Below are positions 23,786 to 38,200 of a stretch of DNA of 64,000 nucleotides, one piece after another. A program made the position numbers and the translations under genes. Origin of the DNA: Glandiceps talaboti (lineage: Eukaryota; Hemichordata; Enteropneusta; Spengelidae); the NCBI RefSeq assembly GCF_964340395.1, contig NC_135549.1, positions 17,217,842-17,281,841 of the forward strand, given 5' to 3'. Position 1 is the stretch's first letter. The number at the start of each line of letters is the position of its first letter. The notes under the pieces were generated by a model, which was given only the letters and a program-made list of their open reading frames with translations, made no database searches and had not been told where the DNA came from.

Positions 23786-26680
23786 GATCAATTTTTATCT
23801 ATGCCATGCACTGTCAGACAATGTGGTTTGCTACCGAAGAAATAAACATCACTGTAAACAGTACAAAAGTACAAAATTTGACTAATCTCAATATTCATAT
23901 GTGCATGCTCAGACCACTATTTTAGTGACCTGTATAAGTAATCTTCAATGCTAAAGACTAGCATATGCAAATTTGTATGCTATTGATATGTAAATTGTCA
24001 TGCAAATTGAAGACCACCCATGCTATCGATGCTGGGGAGAACACCATTATAAGTAAAGTGTAGACTTAAGTGATATTGAATTATCACCCAGCAAGTCAGT
24101 AAAAAGTTATGTCCAACTGTAAATGTGCTTGTTGAAATACCTGTATATACATGAACAATGTGATTATTTAGTTTGTAATGCAAGTCTGTACAGTATAATA
24201 TACAACATTCAAATAACATGTGCCATGACACTGTGGTTTATTTCCAGACTCAGTCTACCAGGAAGAATTGTAGAAGACGGAAGAGAATCAGCCAAATATG
24301 ACACTAATACAGGTATGTTGTAGGTTCCTTACTTTGGCACAATGAGGCTTTATAACTAATTTATTGTAGGCAGAAGACAATCTTGTTTGATGTGTGTGTA
24401 TAGTGCAAACATATCCTGAAAGTATTGTGATGGATATTGTGACACAAATTGAAGTACGTCCTCTACACATAATCATACTAGTAAAAATAGTATATTGTAA
24501 ACCCAGATATTTTCACCTATTAGAAATGAAAGTTTTGATGTAACATATGAGAGGCTAACAAGATGGGAAGTAAATGTGAAACAATGTGAAACTGCAATAT
24601 TGTTCTGAAATGTTTCAAAATCTAAAATCGTGCATATTATGAGTGTTTCAATTTTCCTTTCAAGGACTTGTAGTCTGGCATGTACAGAGTTTAATACTAG
24701 TAATACAGAGAATAACAAAACACTCAATGAAGAAAATTCAATATCATAGAAATAGTGTAGAAAATGCAAGATAACTCATTTTTTTTTATCATTCATATAC
24801 CAGGATACTTTGATTTCAAATTTGCCAAAGAAAGTCCAGGTGAGGAGTTTGAAGGGCTGGATATGCTGACTAAATTGCTGGCTCCAAAGGGTACTGTTTG
24901 TGCTGCAGCACCACTCATTGAAGTCATTGGTATGTTATTCAAAGTATTAATGGTCCAAAGACTAACACCCTCCCTTTGATAAATATATATAAAGATGAAA
25001 ATGAATACCCGTGACACAATGATTTGAGAGTTCCAAACCTGTACAACCATATTTGAAGAGCGCCATCTAGTGGTAGGATATATTTGTTAACCCTAAGGCT
25101 TTGTATGTTTCAGGATGCTGTGGTCGTTCTTACTAGGATAGACAGGAGATTACTCACCATTTACATATTGAAACATATTAACTTTAAACTTAGATTCAAA
25201 ACCACTTTTTCTTATATCATTTTTACCTCAAAATTGTTAAAATGTTTTAGGGCACTGCAGCCTAAAGTCTAGTGTGCATGTCTCCCTACCATGGGACTAT
25301 TCTATGACTGTCAATACACGTTAGTAATATTATATGTACATGTACATTTAGTATAAAACACTGGAAATGAAAATTTAACCATAAAAGCCATTGTGAGATT
25401 GAAAAAATGATTGTCTGGTAGAGCTATACAAAATTTGGTCTTAAAACAAATGAATGATGTAATCCTTATAGCACCAATGATAAGATAACACTAATGTGAG
25501 CACCTGGGATTGAATCACAGGCCTTTAAATGTACTTTTATTTTTTGGCTTTACACTTACAGGAGAGGAAAATGGTACTGATGGCGCAGAAGAGCCGCACT
25601 ATGTGGAAGATAGCGAAGAGTGGGCAGAAGATGTGGAGGATGAGGACGACTTTGATTGGCAGATTGAACAAGAGCCATATCAAGATGAAGCAAGTCTGCT
25701 GGCTTCAAACGTCAAATATGGATTTGCCAATCAGAGAAATGGCGTATTCCAGCAATTAAGGGTAAAACACCCTAAACACATTCCAGATCATCTATAACCA
25801 AATATTCATTATTTGACCATCTATTTTAACTGTGTGGGTAGTTAGTATTTAGTAAAACATCATAAAACATCTTTAATTTTGCTAAGTATTAGCACTAAAG
25901 CTGTATTGTTAAAACTGTGCATTGTGTATTCCAAAATTTTAGTGTTTTGGTAAAGTGTGGGACCAGTAAATAGAAAGGGGCAAAGGGGTAAAAGTTGGAC
26001 AGTTTCCTATAGAGTCTAGCATAATTTTGATTTGGAACCCTGGTAAAGTAACTTAGTAACCCCGTACATTTACTAACTTTACCACTGTTGGCAAAAATAC
26101 TATTTTAATATTATATCACACATCTCATATAGAGTTATTATTATTCAGTTGATGATTTGCTTTGAAACTAAACGATCATTTGTATTGTTTGCAGGAAGAG
26201 TTTGTTGGGGTCATTGACCTTCCAGACCCAGATCACACCAGCCAAAATGACCGAACAAAGCTAAGAAAAGAAGATGAAAGTGATCAATTTGATGATGATT
26301 ATTATCTGTAAGCTGTGCTCTCTTATATCAGTACTGTGTGTTCAAGTATAAGGTGTAAGATTTTTAATACAACATACAAGCCAAGTTGAACTCACTTGAA
26401 CAAAAAATATGGAGTTTACACTCTGGGTTGTGTGATGTCACAATAATGTACATCTACATCAATCATTCTGTCGTACTCAAAGTGTGAGTCAAAATGTTCA
26501 AGTTCATTACTCTTCTTGATTATTGGTAAATTATGTTTCTGCCGGTATAATTATATTATTTCTCAATATAATAATTCTTCATTCAGCCAGATAATACTTA
26601 TGACCCAAGGCTTTTGTCACTTCTCAATCAATCAGTTAATCAATCAATCAATCAATCAATCAATCTATCAATCAATCAAT

Positions 26681-26743
<63 letters not shown>

Positions 26744-29700
26744 GCAATCAAAAGAATTTGTAGAGTGCCAAAATCCAATATGACAAATTCACAATGTTCT
26801 ATGGTGCTAACAGGAACATTAGTAGACCATCATAAAAAGTTAGAGAAAGCTCTTGCAAACAGATGTGTTTTGATGTCCTTGAATTTATCGACAGATGACG
26901 TAAAACAAAGTCCAAGTGGTGTACAGTTCCATAAGCCTCGTCTCTGACTCAAAGTGACAAGCTCCCCTAGGTCAGTTGTGTTTTCCCAGGCTAAACAAAG
27001 AAAACTATTTTGGAATAATATCCAAGTACTAGTATCTAGATTTGTTCCATGTATCCATTACATGTGACTATAAATAACATATTAATACATCTCATTTTGT
27101 AAATCATGGTTTCTCTGACAGAGCTGACCTATATCAAGATGACATCATACAACAACTGATAGCCTACCAACCACCATGGAATCAAGAATACATGAAATTA
27201 CAGGAAAAGGAGAAAGAGGGCAGTGATGTCACTCAGCATACCATTGGTAATGTATTCACTTCCAGTTGTGGGGTTTGAAAGTCTTTATAATTATGTTTGA
27301 ATATTTGCATTTCAAAGTCTTGCCAAAATCGTTCTAAATATTATGTCTGTTTTACCTGGTTTTACATTGTGAATGATGTGTTGTTGTTATGCTTTATATA
27401 CTGGTATATGCATATATGCATATGTGCACATTGGTTTGATTGTGTTTGTTTGTATGTGTGTGTGCATCCATGCATAGCGCATACACTCAACCTACATGAT
27501 ACCGTGTACAAGAAGTACAATGTCTTACCGCATTGTGGTGAGCCAAATTGTGATTACAATGCACAAAAACACTGATGTGACCAAAACATCATGCATTGAC
27601 TGGTCTTTGATTGATTTAATATCCAGTAAGTAGAAAAGTTTAAGTTTGTAAATAAAAAGGAAACCCAATTTGTCTATTCTTGCATCACTATGGCAATGGT
27701 AATATGTTTGAAATGAATAAAGATTATCCGATTATGTTACGTTTTTATCTGTTATCATAAAAAATATTCACATCTGTTTGTCTTTGTAGTGGAGCTTACA
27801 GAAGAAGAAAAGGACCAATTGAGAAAATTACCAAATAAGGAATATCTAATAGATAAACAAACACGGAATGTTTTAATGCTGGGATTGGTTGATATTTTGT
27901 TTGCTTATGCATACAACCATAGAACAACGGAAGGGGAAAACACAGTGAGTTCTTTGTATATTATTGAAAACTTGATTTACGACCGATAACACCTAAGTAA
28001 AGTGATTTCACCGTGTCACAATCATACAACCTATGACATGTTCAATAATTGTCTGACTTTGTGAGTAACAATATTGTATGTTTTTACAGGATTATGTTTG
28101 TCAATGGAAATTGGTTAAAACAATCTCAGAATGATTAATATTAATTAATGAAAACAATTTATTTCATTTTTTAAAACTATTTTGTTAAATGTGAGTTTAT
28201 GTGTCTTAAGCTTGATGATATGTTTGGTGGTAAATATAATTTTATTTTTCTTCACCAAAATGTGAACATTATGCCACATTTAACAGTAGTCACGACAACA
28301 GTAGTCATGACAACAGTGATTATATGACTCATGTTGTGTGAATAGTATAATTACAGAATCACTACTATACCTACAATGCTTACAATAATGATATGACATC
28401 TGTGACATAAAGCCAGGCTCTGATGCTAACCAACAATGAATTTATTGAACCATAAATAGTACCGCAGTACTTAAACCCAGACAGTAATTCTTTTGCAGCA
28501 AAGATTATATGTTTTGTCATTATTGTTTGATCCCTAAAACTTCTAACATTTTAATTGTATTTCACTCCTGACATGACGATCCTGACAAGACGTCTATAAC
28601 AATTTAGCATTTGCTTCTAAAAAATGATATGACTATGTGAGTAGAAATTTCCATTTATGTAAACCCATAGGCTGTAGACATTCACTCTTGTACTTCCACC
28701 ATCACATGAGATTACATTACATTTTTTTCGAAGTGTAACTGTTTCCAGCTATTGATATTATTTTAAAGTATTCTGTAAATCTTACAAATTTATAAAAATT
28801 GATTCTTCCATAGGTTGAATCAGCATGGACAATTTGTAAACTGAGTTCCACGTTGTCATGGCTGGATTCATTCTCTTCACTGCAAGATGTAGTCTTTAAC
28901 AGTTATAGAAGGACTCTATGCTATCCCTTACATAGACACTGGGAACTAGCATGTACTGTACACCATGATGTGGTCAAACTATTTCATCTTGGTAAGTTAC
29001 TGTTGTATAGTTTCTATGCTATCCCTTACATAGACACTGGTAGCTAGCGAACACTGTACACCATGATGTTGTAAAACTATAAATTTTCATCTCGGTAAGT
29101 TATTGTGTATAATTTCTGTAATTGTTGATAATCATGCTTTCAAAATAAATCACAAATAATACATACCTAAGTCATAATTAGATAAAAATCTGCAATGTCT
29201 TTCTACATTCAGCCAAGGAAAATATGAGTGACTTAAGTGGCCATGTCACTACAAGTTTAAGAGTCTGTGAATACAAATCTATGAACATTCACTATTAATC
29301 TCAAAAGATAGGCACCACTGACTGATCAAAAGCTGAATGATACTATGATAGTCATGAATGCCTGTAATTATTTGTACTTAATAATAATATACATTTATTC
29401 CGAAAGACATCTAGTTCAAAGAAAACTGTGTTATTTTTGTATTTGCTACAGTTTATTGGAGATTTTGAATTTAAATGTCAAGGAATGAACCACACTCTTT
29501 CAAAGTGCTTGCATCTTATCTCTTCTAAAATGAAATATTTCTTCTATTATTTACAGGTCGTAGAAGACTGTTAAAGTGTCTTCTAGAAGTCCATCATTGT
29601 CTGGTTCATGATGATACACGATACATACTGAATGACCTGTATATCACCGATTACTGTGTTTGGATTCAGTCTCTCAAATCATCCACCATTTTGTCTCTGG

Positions 29701-30746
29701 CTAAAAAACTCAGCCAGGTAATGTACAGTCATTTCTATAACCAGTAATACATATCCGTGCAAAGAGTTTGAGATGTTTTCTGATGATAAATCTTGCCTAC
29801 GTTATTTTGAAGTTCATTTCATACTGAACCATGGTTGTGAAGTGGATGGCATGAATTCAAAGTTGACCTTCCTTCACTGCTTCAGTTTGTATGTAGGGGC
29901 AAAATACATGTAAATGCTTTTGAGAAAATCTTGAAAGACATTTATACATTTTGAACAAATTTTTGAATCAAGTGAACAAATCAAACATTTTTTATTTAAT
30001 CAAGTGAGAAAATCTTTCAAGACCAGGACATGTATAACAAGACAATGTACTTGACATTTCAGTGTCTATGGTGACATTGACAATGTAGGCTGCAAGATAT
30101 GTCCTGGGGTGCCCTCACCTAACAGCCTACCCCTCTGACGAACACAAAGGGAGAAATGACATACCTTACAGTCTACATGTATAGTATCTGAGTAAAATTT
30201 TTACACTATTAAAACCCATCTTTCGAAATTAAACATACAAATATTTGATACGTTACTGTGTATATTATTCATATCAGGTTGAAGTCAGTAAAGGGGATGT
30301 TGACCTTGACCTTGATGACCTTGAACTTGCTGCCAAATTAGTGACCAATGAAGAGGACAATGAAAATGCTGTTACAGAAGGTATTGAGAATACCACTATT
30401 CATCAGTATGGTTATCCCCATGTATTGAAAGAAGACGCTACCCATAGCCATGATGAACATGGGAGTAAGGAGAATTGCTGTCTTCATCAGAGTGATGGCA
30501 GTGTGAGTGACATTAAAGAGAATTGCCAGGGCCATCAGGATTGCGTCAAGAATGATGACAATCTAGCTGAACAAATAGCAAAGATAACACTTGAAGATGA
30601 CACACAGAGGAATGAACATGATACGAGAGGCAGTGAAACTGTCATACTTGATAACAACAGAACAGAACATACTGCTAGTGGCTACAGCACAAGTGATAGT
30701 GATGGCAGTGACTCTGAAACTGACTCCAGCAGTACTACAAGTAGTG

Positions 30747-30779
<33 letters not shown>

Positions 30780-30880
30780 ATGATGGTGGCAGTGGTACTA
30801 CAGACATAGATAGTAGTACTACTAGTGGGCTGAAGAGTGCATGTCAAAATCAAAATGGCAATTGTCCCATTTCATCGTAG
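23135..30880 (+). CDS. SHQ1: SHQ1, H/ACA ribonucleoprotein assembly chaperone, complete, 10 coding exons
   Basis: SHQ1 holds dyskerin/Cbf5 (NAP57) as an RNA mimic during early H/ACA RNP assembly. Coding exons: 23135-23277, 24248-24312, 24804-24929, 25562-25761, 26195-26307, 27122-27246, 27790-27944, 28814-28991, 29557-29717, 30278-30880. All phases match and give 622 aa (human 577). Residues 1 to about 90 are the CS domain, starting [14 protein letters not shown], nearly identical to vertebrate SHQ1. An acidic linker with [11 protein letters not shown] follows (exon 4). The SHQ1-specific helical domain covers about 170-421 with TLCYPLHRH and [16 protein letters not shown]. The last 200 residues are an acidic tail with a poly-Ser run encoded by (AGT)n near 30736-30770. 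The start is chosen from the conserved MLTPAF. It is divergent from PNPLA8 and convergent with TMBIM4. Confidence 0.97.
23388..23541. mobile_element. Foldback MITE, about 154 bp
   Basis: The two halves are inverted copies: CAGGATAAAAACTCTTTGCA near the left end pairs with TGCAAATGGGTCTTATCCTG at the right end, and ACTAGCTAGAC pairs with GTCTAGCTAGT. It lies in SHQ1 intron 1 and is non-coding. Confidence 0.75.
23581..23608. repeat. Perfect 13-bp-arm palindrome
   Basis: CATAGACCCTACA and TGTAGGGTCTATG are exact reverse complements separated by two bases. It is 40 bp downstream of the foldback element and may be related debris. Confidence 0.9.
23731..23785. repeat. (TCAA)n microsatellite
   Basis: About 13 tetranucleotide repeats in SHQ1 intron 1. 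Confidence 0.97.
26380..27040 (+). mobile_element. Family B element, copy 2, interrupted by (TCAA)n
   Basis: It parallels 18430-18770: GCCAAGTTGAAC, AACAAAAAATATGGA, CTACATCAATCATTCT, AATTCTTCATTCAGCCAGAT, and later TAGGTCAGTTGTGTTTTCCC. A (TCAA)n tract (about 26625-26755) and about 180 bp of other DNA split it. The 143-codon frame through the tract is an artefact. It lies in SHQ1 intron 5. Confidence 0.6.
29014..29113 (+). pseudogene. Degenerate tandem copy of the 3' end of SHQ1 exon 8
   Basis: The last 76 bp of exon 8 plus its donor and the first intron bases (28916-29013) are repeated immediately downstream with a 98-bp period. The copy keeps CTATGCTATCCCTTACATAG and a donor-like CTCGGTAAGTTA, but substitutions and a small insertion bring stop codons into frame. 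It has no acceptor of its own. It is an exonic fragment captured in intron 8. Confidence 0.9.
29205..29265 (-). mobile_element. Family B fragment
   Basis: ATTCAGCCAAGGAAAATATG followed by AGTGACTTAAGTGG is the reverse complement of the right arm at about 18700-18745. Only the terminal arm is present, in SHQ1 intron 8. Confidence 0.5.
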
Positions 30881-31543
30881 GCATGTTGTGCCAGGTATTC
30901 TTAGCTTTTACTGCTGACAGAATGGGCTTGCATTAACATCTAGGTCTGCATAAGCATGTATGTGTATATGGATAACATGCAGAACAAGTGTGGACAATTT
31001 CTGGACACATTCACATTTGCTATAGACACCAAACCAACCATCTTTAAATGTCACATTTGACAGACATTTTTGTTTCAGTATTTTCCTACATACAAGATAT
31101 ACTTTTATTATTTTTATTTATTTTTTGTCAGTCAGAAAATAATGACAACAAATGTGTCTGGTCTGGGTATGATTTGTCTTTGACCTGTGACAAGGCCCCT
31201 TAACTCACCAGTATTGCTGACTTGTCAACATACTGTGGCAAGTCCCCTGAAGTTACCTGTATTTCAATCAGAGTAGTAATATCTCATTGTAATACATTCA
31301 TGTACTGATTGGAAAACAGTTGCAATAACGATGACACATTCCATAGTATAGCCCAGTGAATAGAATGAGATTTTTATTCATCTATGTACAAATGATTCCA
31401 AATATAACATCCTTTTTTTCTTACAAACTCAAGGATTTGACAATATCCAAAATCTGATTAGAGTTGTATACACCAGCCCTATTATTGGATTTACTCCTTT
31501 TTTCACCTAAAAGTTATAGGACTATATTGTCTTGTATCTACCA

Positions 31544-31612
31544 AATAAACTTGCCTCATGTATTTTGTATTCATGCAGTGTCTAGTCATTATAACTTTGA
31601 ATTCCAAATAAA
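31544..31612 (+). terminator. SHQ1 polyadenylation signals
   Basis: Two AATAAA hexamers, at 31544-31549 and 31607-31612, lie about 0.7 kb past the SHQ1 stop codon. The interval from the stop onward contains no other gene, so it reads as 3' UTR. Confidence 0.5.
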
Positions 31613-32214
31613 GTTTGTAATTTTGACAAAACTAAAGTACCTTTGCAACATAACATAGCATTCCAGGTGATTATGTAAGTGTGTTGTGTGTTAAAAAACA
31701 TGCCATTCATCAAAGTTACTGCATGTACCTTCACGTTGTCCCCTACTGTTCCAATATTATTACAGAAATAAAGTCAAACATTCAATGAAAACAATTCTGA
31801 TAAAAACTGAAATCAGGATATGAAACCCATAGCAATATGCAGCCTGTTGTATGAAATTTGTAAATAGATATTTCTGAGTAATAATCTTGTATATTATAAT
31901 TTCCATAATAATTTTGACAATATCAACCCATCCCCTCTCGCATACTTTTATCTGAAATGACACCCGACATTCTCTGAGTTGTTGATTCATGTGTAATTTT
32001 GTTAAGTAAACTAGCATCAAGTGTGTTATCCTTTCATGTACAGACACAGTAATTTCAGTGATATTTCCATTTCATTATACATGTATCACATTAAGGATAT
32101 TACTATCCCCATATGTAGTGAAGTGTAACAATATCTTTTGTACTACATTCTTTCAATAATTTCATGTCAATTCATGTCAACACAACCATTCTATTGGATA
32201 TGTTGCGTGGCATT

Positions 32215-32610
32215 ATAACGAATTCCAGTGTTTGTTCACCGACTAAACTACACTACAGTCTAGTGCAGTGTGATACTTGGCTTTGTTGGGTTTTCCTAGT
32301 TTATTTCATTAATATTAATCTAACATCCACTAGTGTGGTATTTTATACTCAGCCTAAATTCTTACTGTAATTTCCATTGACCTAACTACCACCCCCACTA
32401 GAGTCAGTAGTGCAGTGTGGTACTGGGTATCACTGAATTCTCCCATTGAATTTCATTGACTAAACTACAAGTACACTCCATTAGTGTCTGTGTTGTTGTA
32501 GTGTGGTATAATATTATCCCAGTGCATATCATTGACTAAACTATATTCCACTAGTGTCTGTGTTGTAGTAGTGTGGCATTATTGACTCCCCCAGTGTATT
32601 TTAAGACTCC
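32215..32610. repeat. Degenerate tandem repeat in the TMBIM4 3' UTR region
   Basis: Four loose units carry ATTGACTAAACTA, CCACTAGTGTCTGTGTTGT and TAGTGTGGTA with a period of about 80-110 bp. Confidence 0.65.
32300..32305 (-). terminator. Candidate TMBIM4 poly(A) signal
   Basis: AATAAA on the minus strand, 421 bp past the TMBIM4 stop. It is the first canonical hexamer I found downstream. Confidence 0.4.
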
Positions 32611-32725
32611 CATCTTCTTGAGTCTGTATTATGTTACAATATTTAACAAGTATGTATTTTAATCTCCTGGTATATTTCCTTGAGTACACCCCATCACCCC
32701 CCTCAGTCAATGTGAGATGTTTCAT

Positions 32726-34635
32726 TTAGTTTTTCTTGTTGAGTTCACTAAGGATTCTAAGTATGTACATGAAGAGATTGATAAGATCCAGGTACAGGTT
32801 GATTGTAGCCACTATGTACTCTTCAGGTGATAATTTATGCATTAAGACGTGGGTATCGTAGATGATGAAACCACAGAAGACAAGGGCACCAGCTATGGCA
32901 ATCACAAGCTCCAAGCCGTCACTTTGGAAGAAGAAACGCAGAAAGCCAGCCATGATAAGGATCCATATAGCTGAGAACAACCTGTAGAAACATTGGAAAT
33001 AAATATTTCAGAGTCGGAATACTAAAAATTAATCAATACATAAAACTTAACCCTGTTTTCCTAATTTTTAGTTTTTGTGTACAAACAAACATCCCATCCA
33101 TCAACCTCTGGTAGAAAGAGGAAAGCTGAGAGCTTTAGTCAGTCTTGTTCACTCTATATGATAGATGGCAGTGAAGTAGTCAGAATTTTTCATTGCCTTT
33201 ACTACTCTCCATGTTCAATTATGGTTGTGTTTCATCTGACAAAAAGCCGTTTTTTTCTCGAATACATAAAAAAAAAGATTAGGGTCGGCAGTGAAAAGCT
33301 AGGTGAGGTCGGGTAACCGGAACCAAACGATTAATTTTGTTGGTCTTACAGGAAAATATGTGTTGATACACTTCACAGTTCAAAACAAGTTCACATACAT
33401 AGATCTCACTACATACAGCGAGTGAAGACAGGTATTTCATGATCTCTGACACCTTCCTTCTAAATTCATATTGTTTCCTATTTCTGTCCGTCTTACAATT
33501 AATTACTAATTCTCTTTATTATTTGTTTGTACGCAACTAAGTATAAGTTGGGAGAAAGAGGATTAAGTCTTTGCTTACTTTCACAGCAGTGACTGATCAC
33601 TGATACTTCAAGCAAACTATTGTATAATAGGTACAGGAGTTAGTTTTCTTTTATTTGTCATTACCAGCTGTACAAAAAATATCTACAAAAACCTGTGTAA
33701 CATACAGCAGATCTATTATATACCTTACACAATACAGGTGATAATATATCACAACATGCAAAATGTGTACTGATGTTAAAATAAATGTAAAATGACCTGA
33801 TACACTAATAATTAAACTAACATTCGGGTCAGAGGTCAATATCTGCTAAGGAATAACGTCCATTATTATGCAAAAAAGACCATCCCATCAGGAAAAGGAC
33901 CAAAACAAAACAAAAGGTGGGGGAACTTCACTCATGACACATGCCCCCCTAGGTGTAAGTTCTGTTACATTTGTACCCAGTCTGTTACATAAAGTAGTGT
34001 TTTTTATGACAGCTAAATCCAACAACAATGCTACTCATGTAATCAGAAAAGATTCAAGCTGTGGTAACAGCTGTAAACAAAGATTTTTTTTATTCAACAG
34101 AACATTATCATGAAAAACAACAATATGAAGCACAATGTATTTCCCTTTTTACAAAATTAAATACAGACCTGGGGGGGGGGGGGGGGGTTAGTGTTACATG
34201 CTGTCTTTTATCATATGTATATTATCAGGAAAATACCAGTAATTTTTTTTGCTTATTTCAGGTCCCTTTCAATGACTCATCAGAATTTAGCTCTATTTGT
34301 TCCAATTATTACACAATTAAATGAGAGATTGGTGTCATTTGATAACTTTTAACATTAGAAACAATTAATTAATTTTGTTGGCAAGGTGATGTCTGAAATT
34401 TGGCATTGGTAAACGTTATCACCACTCTCATCATCACACAAACATTGAAATATATTACACTAAGTTTTGAGCCTCACTTTGCTGTAGTCAAAGAAAACCA
34501 TGCTTACTATAAAGAAGACATGTACTACACTCTGTTCATCACTCATTATCAATATAGGTGATCTCACATGATTCTGGATCAGGCATTAAGTAGTGTGATT
34601 TATTGAAGAACCAGCATTATGAACACACACGCACG

Positions 34636-34704
<69 letters not shown>

Positions 34705-35178
34705 CCAGTTTAGCTGAAAGTTTTTGACAGCTAGGGTCACTACTTACCCAGCTCCCCATGTACTGAAATCTCTTTTACTTTGAAGTGTGTAGGCAGTAAG
34801 ACAGACAGCGACAGAGACGGTCAAAACAAAAGCTTCCAGAACTACCAACTGATCATAAAATGTCACTACAGTACCAATGGTATAAGCCTCAACAAATGTC
34901 TGTAAATACAAGTTTGAATGTGTTAGGGCATTGTTAGTTGAATCATAGTCCCTTATCACTGATAGAGGGACTATGGTCGCATTGAGGGATATAGTATAAC
35001 ACATGTACAGTAAAAGAGAACCTTGTTTGGGCTGTCAGTTGTCATCATTATCTATTCAGGTACTACTACTAATAAGAGATATTATAATGTGCATGTTCTC
35101 TGAAGAGCTCCAGGTGCAGACACAGAACTACTAACAACATGTGAGGATAAGTCACTACCACCACCACCACCACTACTA

Positions 35179-35226
<48 letters not shown>

Positions 35227-38200
35227 TTACTACTAGTACTACTATTACTACTACTACTACTACTATTACTACTACTACTTTTCTCTTTTTAAGAAAGTTT
35301 CCCATTGATGTGAATCAGTTTGGTTTGATTTATGTTTCCAGGTGACTTCTCTTCATAGTTTGTAAACTAAGATACAATATTCATGCCATACTATCAGCTA
35401 TCACTCAGTCTGATAAGGCTGAACAACACAACATATTTACAGTAAAACAAACCCCCCCCCCCCACTCCACCCCCTGAAAACAAAACAAATACACCTAGCT
35501 TATGTCCCTTAAATAATTGATTTGAAATCACAAACACATATAGAAATGACATGTACTTACAAAAACTGCCAAAAGAATCATATTTGTTGGGTATTCATGT
35601 CTCTTGAAGAGCAAGGCAATGACAGTGACCATTGACAGGACGAATGCAAACATTATCATAACAACACTACAGATAAAAACAGTCAAGACATTGGTGTATT
35701 AGAATCAGTATAATATATAGTCAACAATTCAGACTATTGCCAGATGTATATGGAAAGGGTTTCTAGACCTGCTGTATGTTTTATGTTCTGTTAGTATTTC
35801 ACATCTATTGTCAGGGAGGGCTCAAAATAAGCAGTAGTCTATCGTACACAGACTACAAAACACTAATCTAGACCACCAAATTAGTAGTAGTCGAGGACAC
35901 ATAGACTACTAAACACTGTAGACTACCAAATTAGTAGTAGTCCAGGACACATAGACTACTAAACATTGTATCTAAACTACCAAATTAGCAGTAGTCCAGG
36001 ACACATAGACTACTAAACATTGTATCTAGACTACCAAATTAGCTGTAGTCCAGGGCACTCAGACTACCAACTTTACAAGGTGGTGGTAGGCTTTTAAACT
36101 AATAGAAATCAATAGAAAATTGTACCTGAAACAATTCACTTGACTTAACAAGCATATAAGCCCTGATTGTACAGGCATTCTGAAGTTCTCTGGGGAATTT
36201 AGTGAATACATGTATCCATCTCTGTATACCCTTATTTTTTCAGTATGGTAAAATGTTTCTTTTATACCCCTGGATTAAACTTTAATTACGTTTATTCATT
36301 TATCAATGTTAAATGACGAATGAAAGTAATATATTGAAAATCGTTTCATTTTACACTGAGGGTTTAGTTACTGAGACAACATGTTGGTGTTCCACTTTAT
36401 ACAATGAGGGAGGTACAAATTGAACCCTTTCATGAACTCTATAATGATAAATGTACCCATAGTTCATGAGCATTCATTCTTTCATAAGTACAAAATGTAT
36501 CTTCTGTACGAGATGTACACGTTATGGTAGTCTAGAGTCAAGTCATTTGAGGATTTTGACTATTGCCTTCCCTCATGTCAAACATTTACCTAATATTTTG
36601 TTACGCTGGCACGAATTGTTCTTGGTTTTGTTTAGTTTTAATTTGTTGGCTGTGAGATGATATCAATAGTGTCACCTGGTGATTAGTGATTCGATTGAAA
36701 CAGTACCATGTACATATGATTACCATATTATGAACATCACTGTCTGATTCTTAGGTTTGAATATACAACCATTACGAAAATGCTAGGCATGAGGGCAGAT
36801 GGGTCCAAATCCCCCCACACAAGTTGACTCTAGGCTAATGTTGAGGTATTGTAAGTAACTTTGTAGGGTAGGGTTCCTTACCTCTCCTGTACAAATGATT
36901 TGATAGGTTGCACAAACATAAAGAGAGCACCCGTCAGGGTGGTGATTATCAACTGTACTGTCAAAATACTGTACACTTTACGAAGGAATCCTACAGGTGA
37001 AATAAAGGTATAATAAGAAATTAAAATACACATCTCATCAAAATGAAACTAGATCATTTGAGATAGTGGTAAACTGCACATCAGTTTCATTTTACATAAA
37101 CACAATCACAACTTTGTCTTAATTTTTAAAAGTGTTTTCTAAATAGTATAGTAGATTTGTGCCTGTGCAGTCATGTTCTTTTGTTTGTTCAAAGAATTGA
37201 AATGCTATGAAAATGTAGTTAGCATAGACAGGTGTAAATGGTTTCCATACACTTTGAAATAAGATCTATAGACAAGAAGCAGCTAAAAATTCTCTAGCAT
37301 TCATTTCTACCACAACAAACGTCTCCCTAGTATTATCACCATGTACTAGAATGACAACACATTGTTACTTAGGATGACAGAAGTAAACCAAAAAATTACC
37401 TCTTGTTGTGTACAGAAACTCAGTATATTTAGTTTTAGGCACAGTCCCTCTATCACCAGACCAGTGATTGAGAGTCTGTGTTTGAGGGTTAAATAAGTTA
37501 AGTTGGGTGCTGTGCAGGCCAAAAGGGCGTTGACCTAAGAATGTTAATCTTTAAAATTCTGCATACTAAGCTAAGCTGTGTATGACTTTGTTTTTGTTGT
37601 TTTTTGTCTTTCAAAAAATAAGAAAATCTGATAATAAAACACAAGGACAATATAATGCTGCAAATTCACAGCTGGAATCAGATATGTATAATCTAGGTAT
37701 TATACTGACATAGAATTAGAAAAGTAATTCATACTTATTTTATTCATGGAGGAGCCTGTTGTGAGTAAATATTGTCATTCTTGTTATTTTATTTTATTTG
37801 GTTATTTATTTATTTTGGGGGGATTGCAATTATATTTGGTGTACAGAGGAAAACACAATACCATGACATCTCGTCTCTACTATTATTTATAATACATCAT
37901 GTACTTTTAAACTTTCAGTTTCACTTCGTGGAGGGTCTATGCTATTAGTATTACCAAGGGTCTTTGTACTGTATGTACAGTGTGGGTCATAAACCTTCTG
38001 CCCTTACACTAATACTAGTGACTTACAGCAACACCGAGTTCATCGTGAACTGATTTATCAAGGGAAATGGCACAGAAATACACACTGTTATATATGTGAG
38101 GGTGTCTTGAAACAAGGTAGACCTCATGTATGTTCAGTAATACACATAACGTCACAGTTCAAGTTGCACACAGTGTACATATTATCATGGATGTATGAAC

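Noticed and set aside
26516-26947. 143-codon plus-strand frame rich in NQSI
   Set aside because: It reads through (TCAA)n within a repeat in a SHQ1 intron.
30563-30853. Minus-strand poly-Thr frame
   Set aside because: It is antisense to the Ser-rich tail of SHQ1.
35069-35305. Poly-Val minus-strand frame
   Set aside because: It is a translation of the (ACC)n/(ACT)n triplet array.
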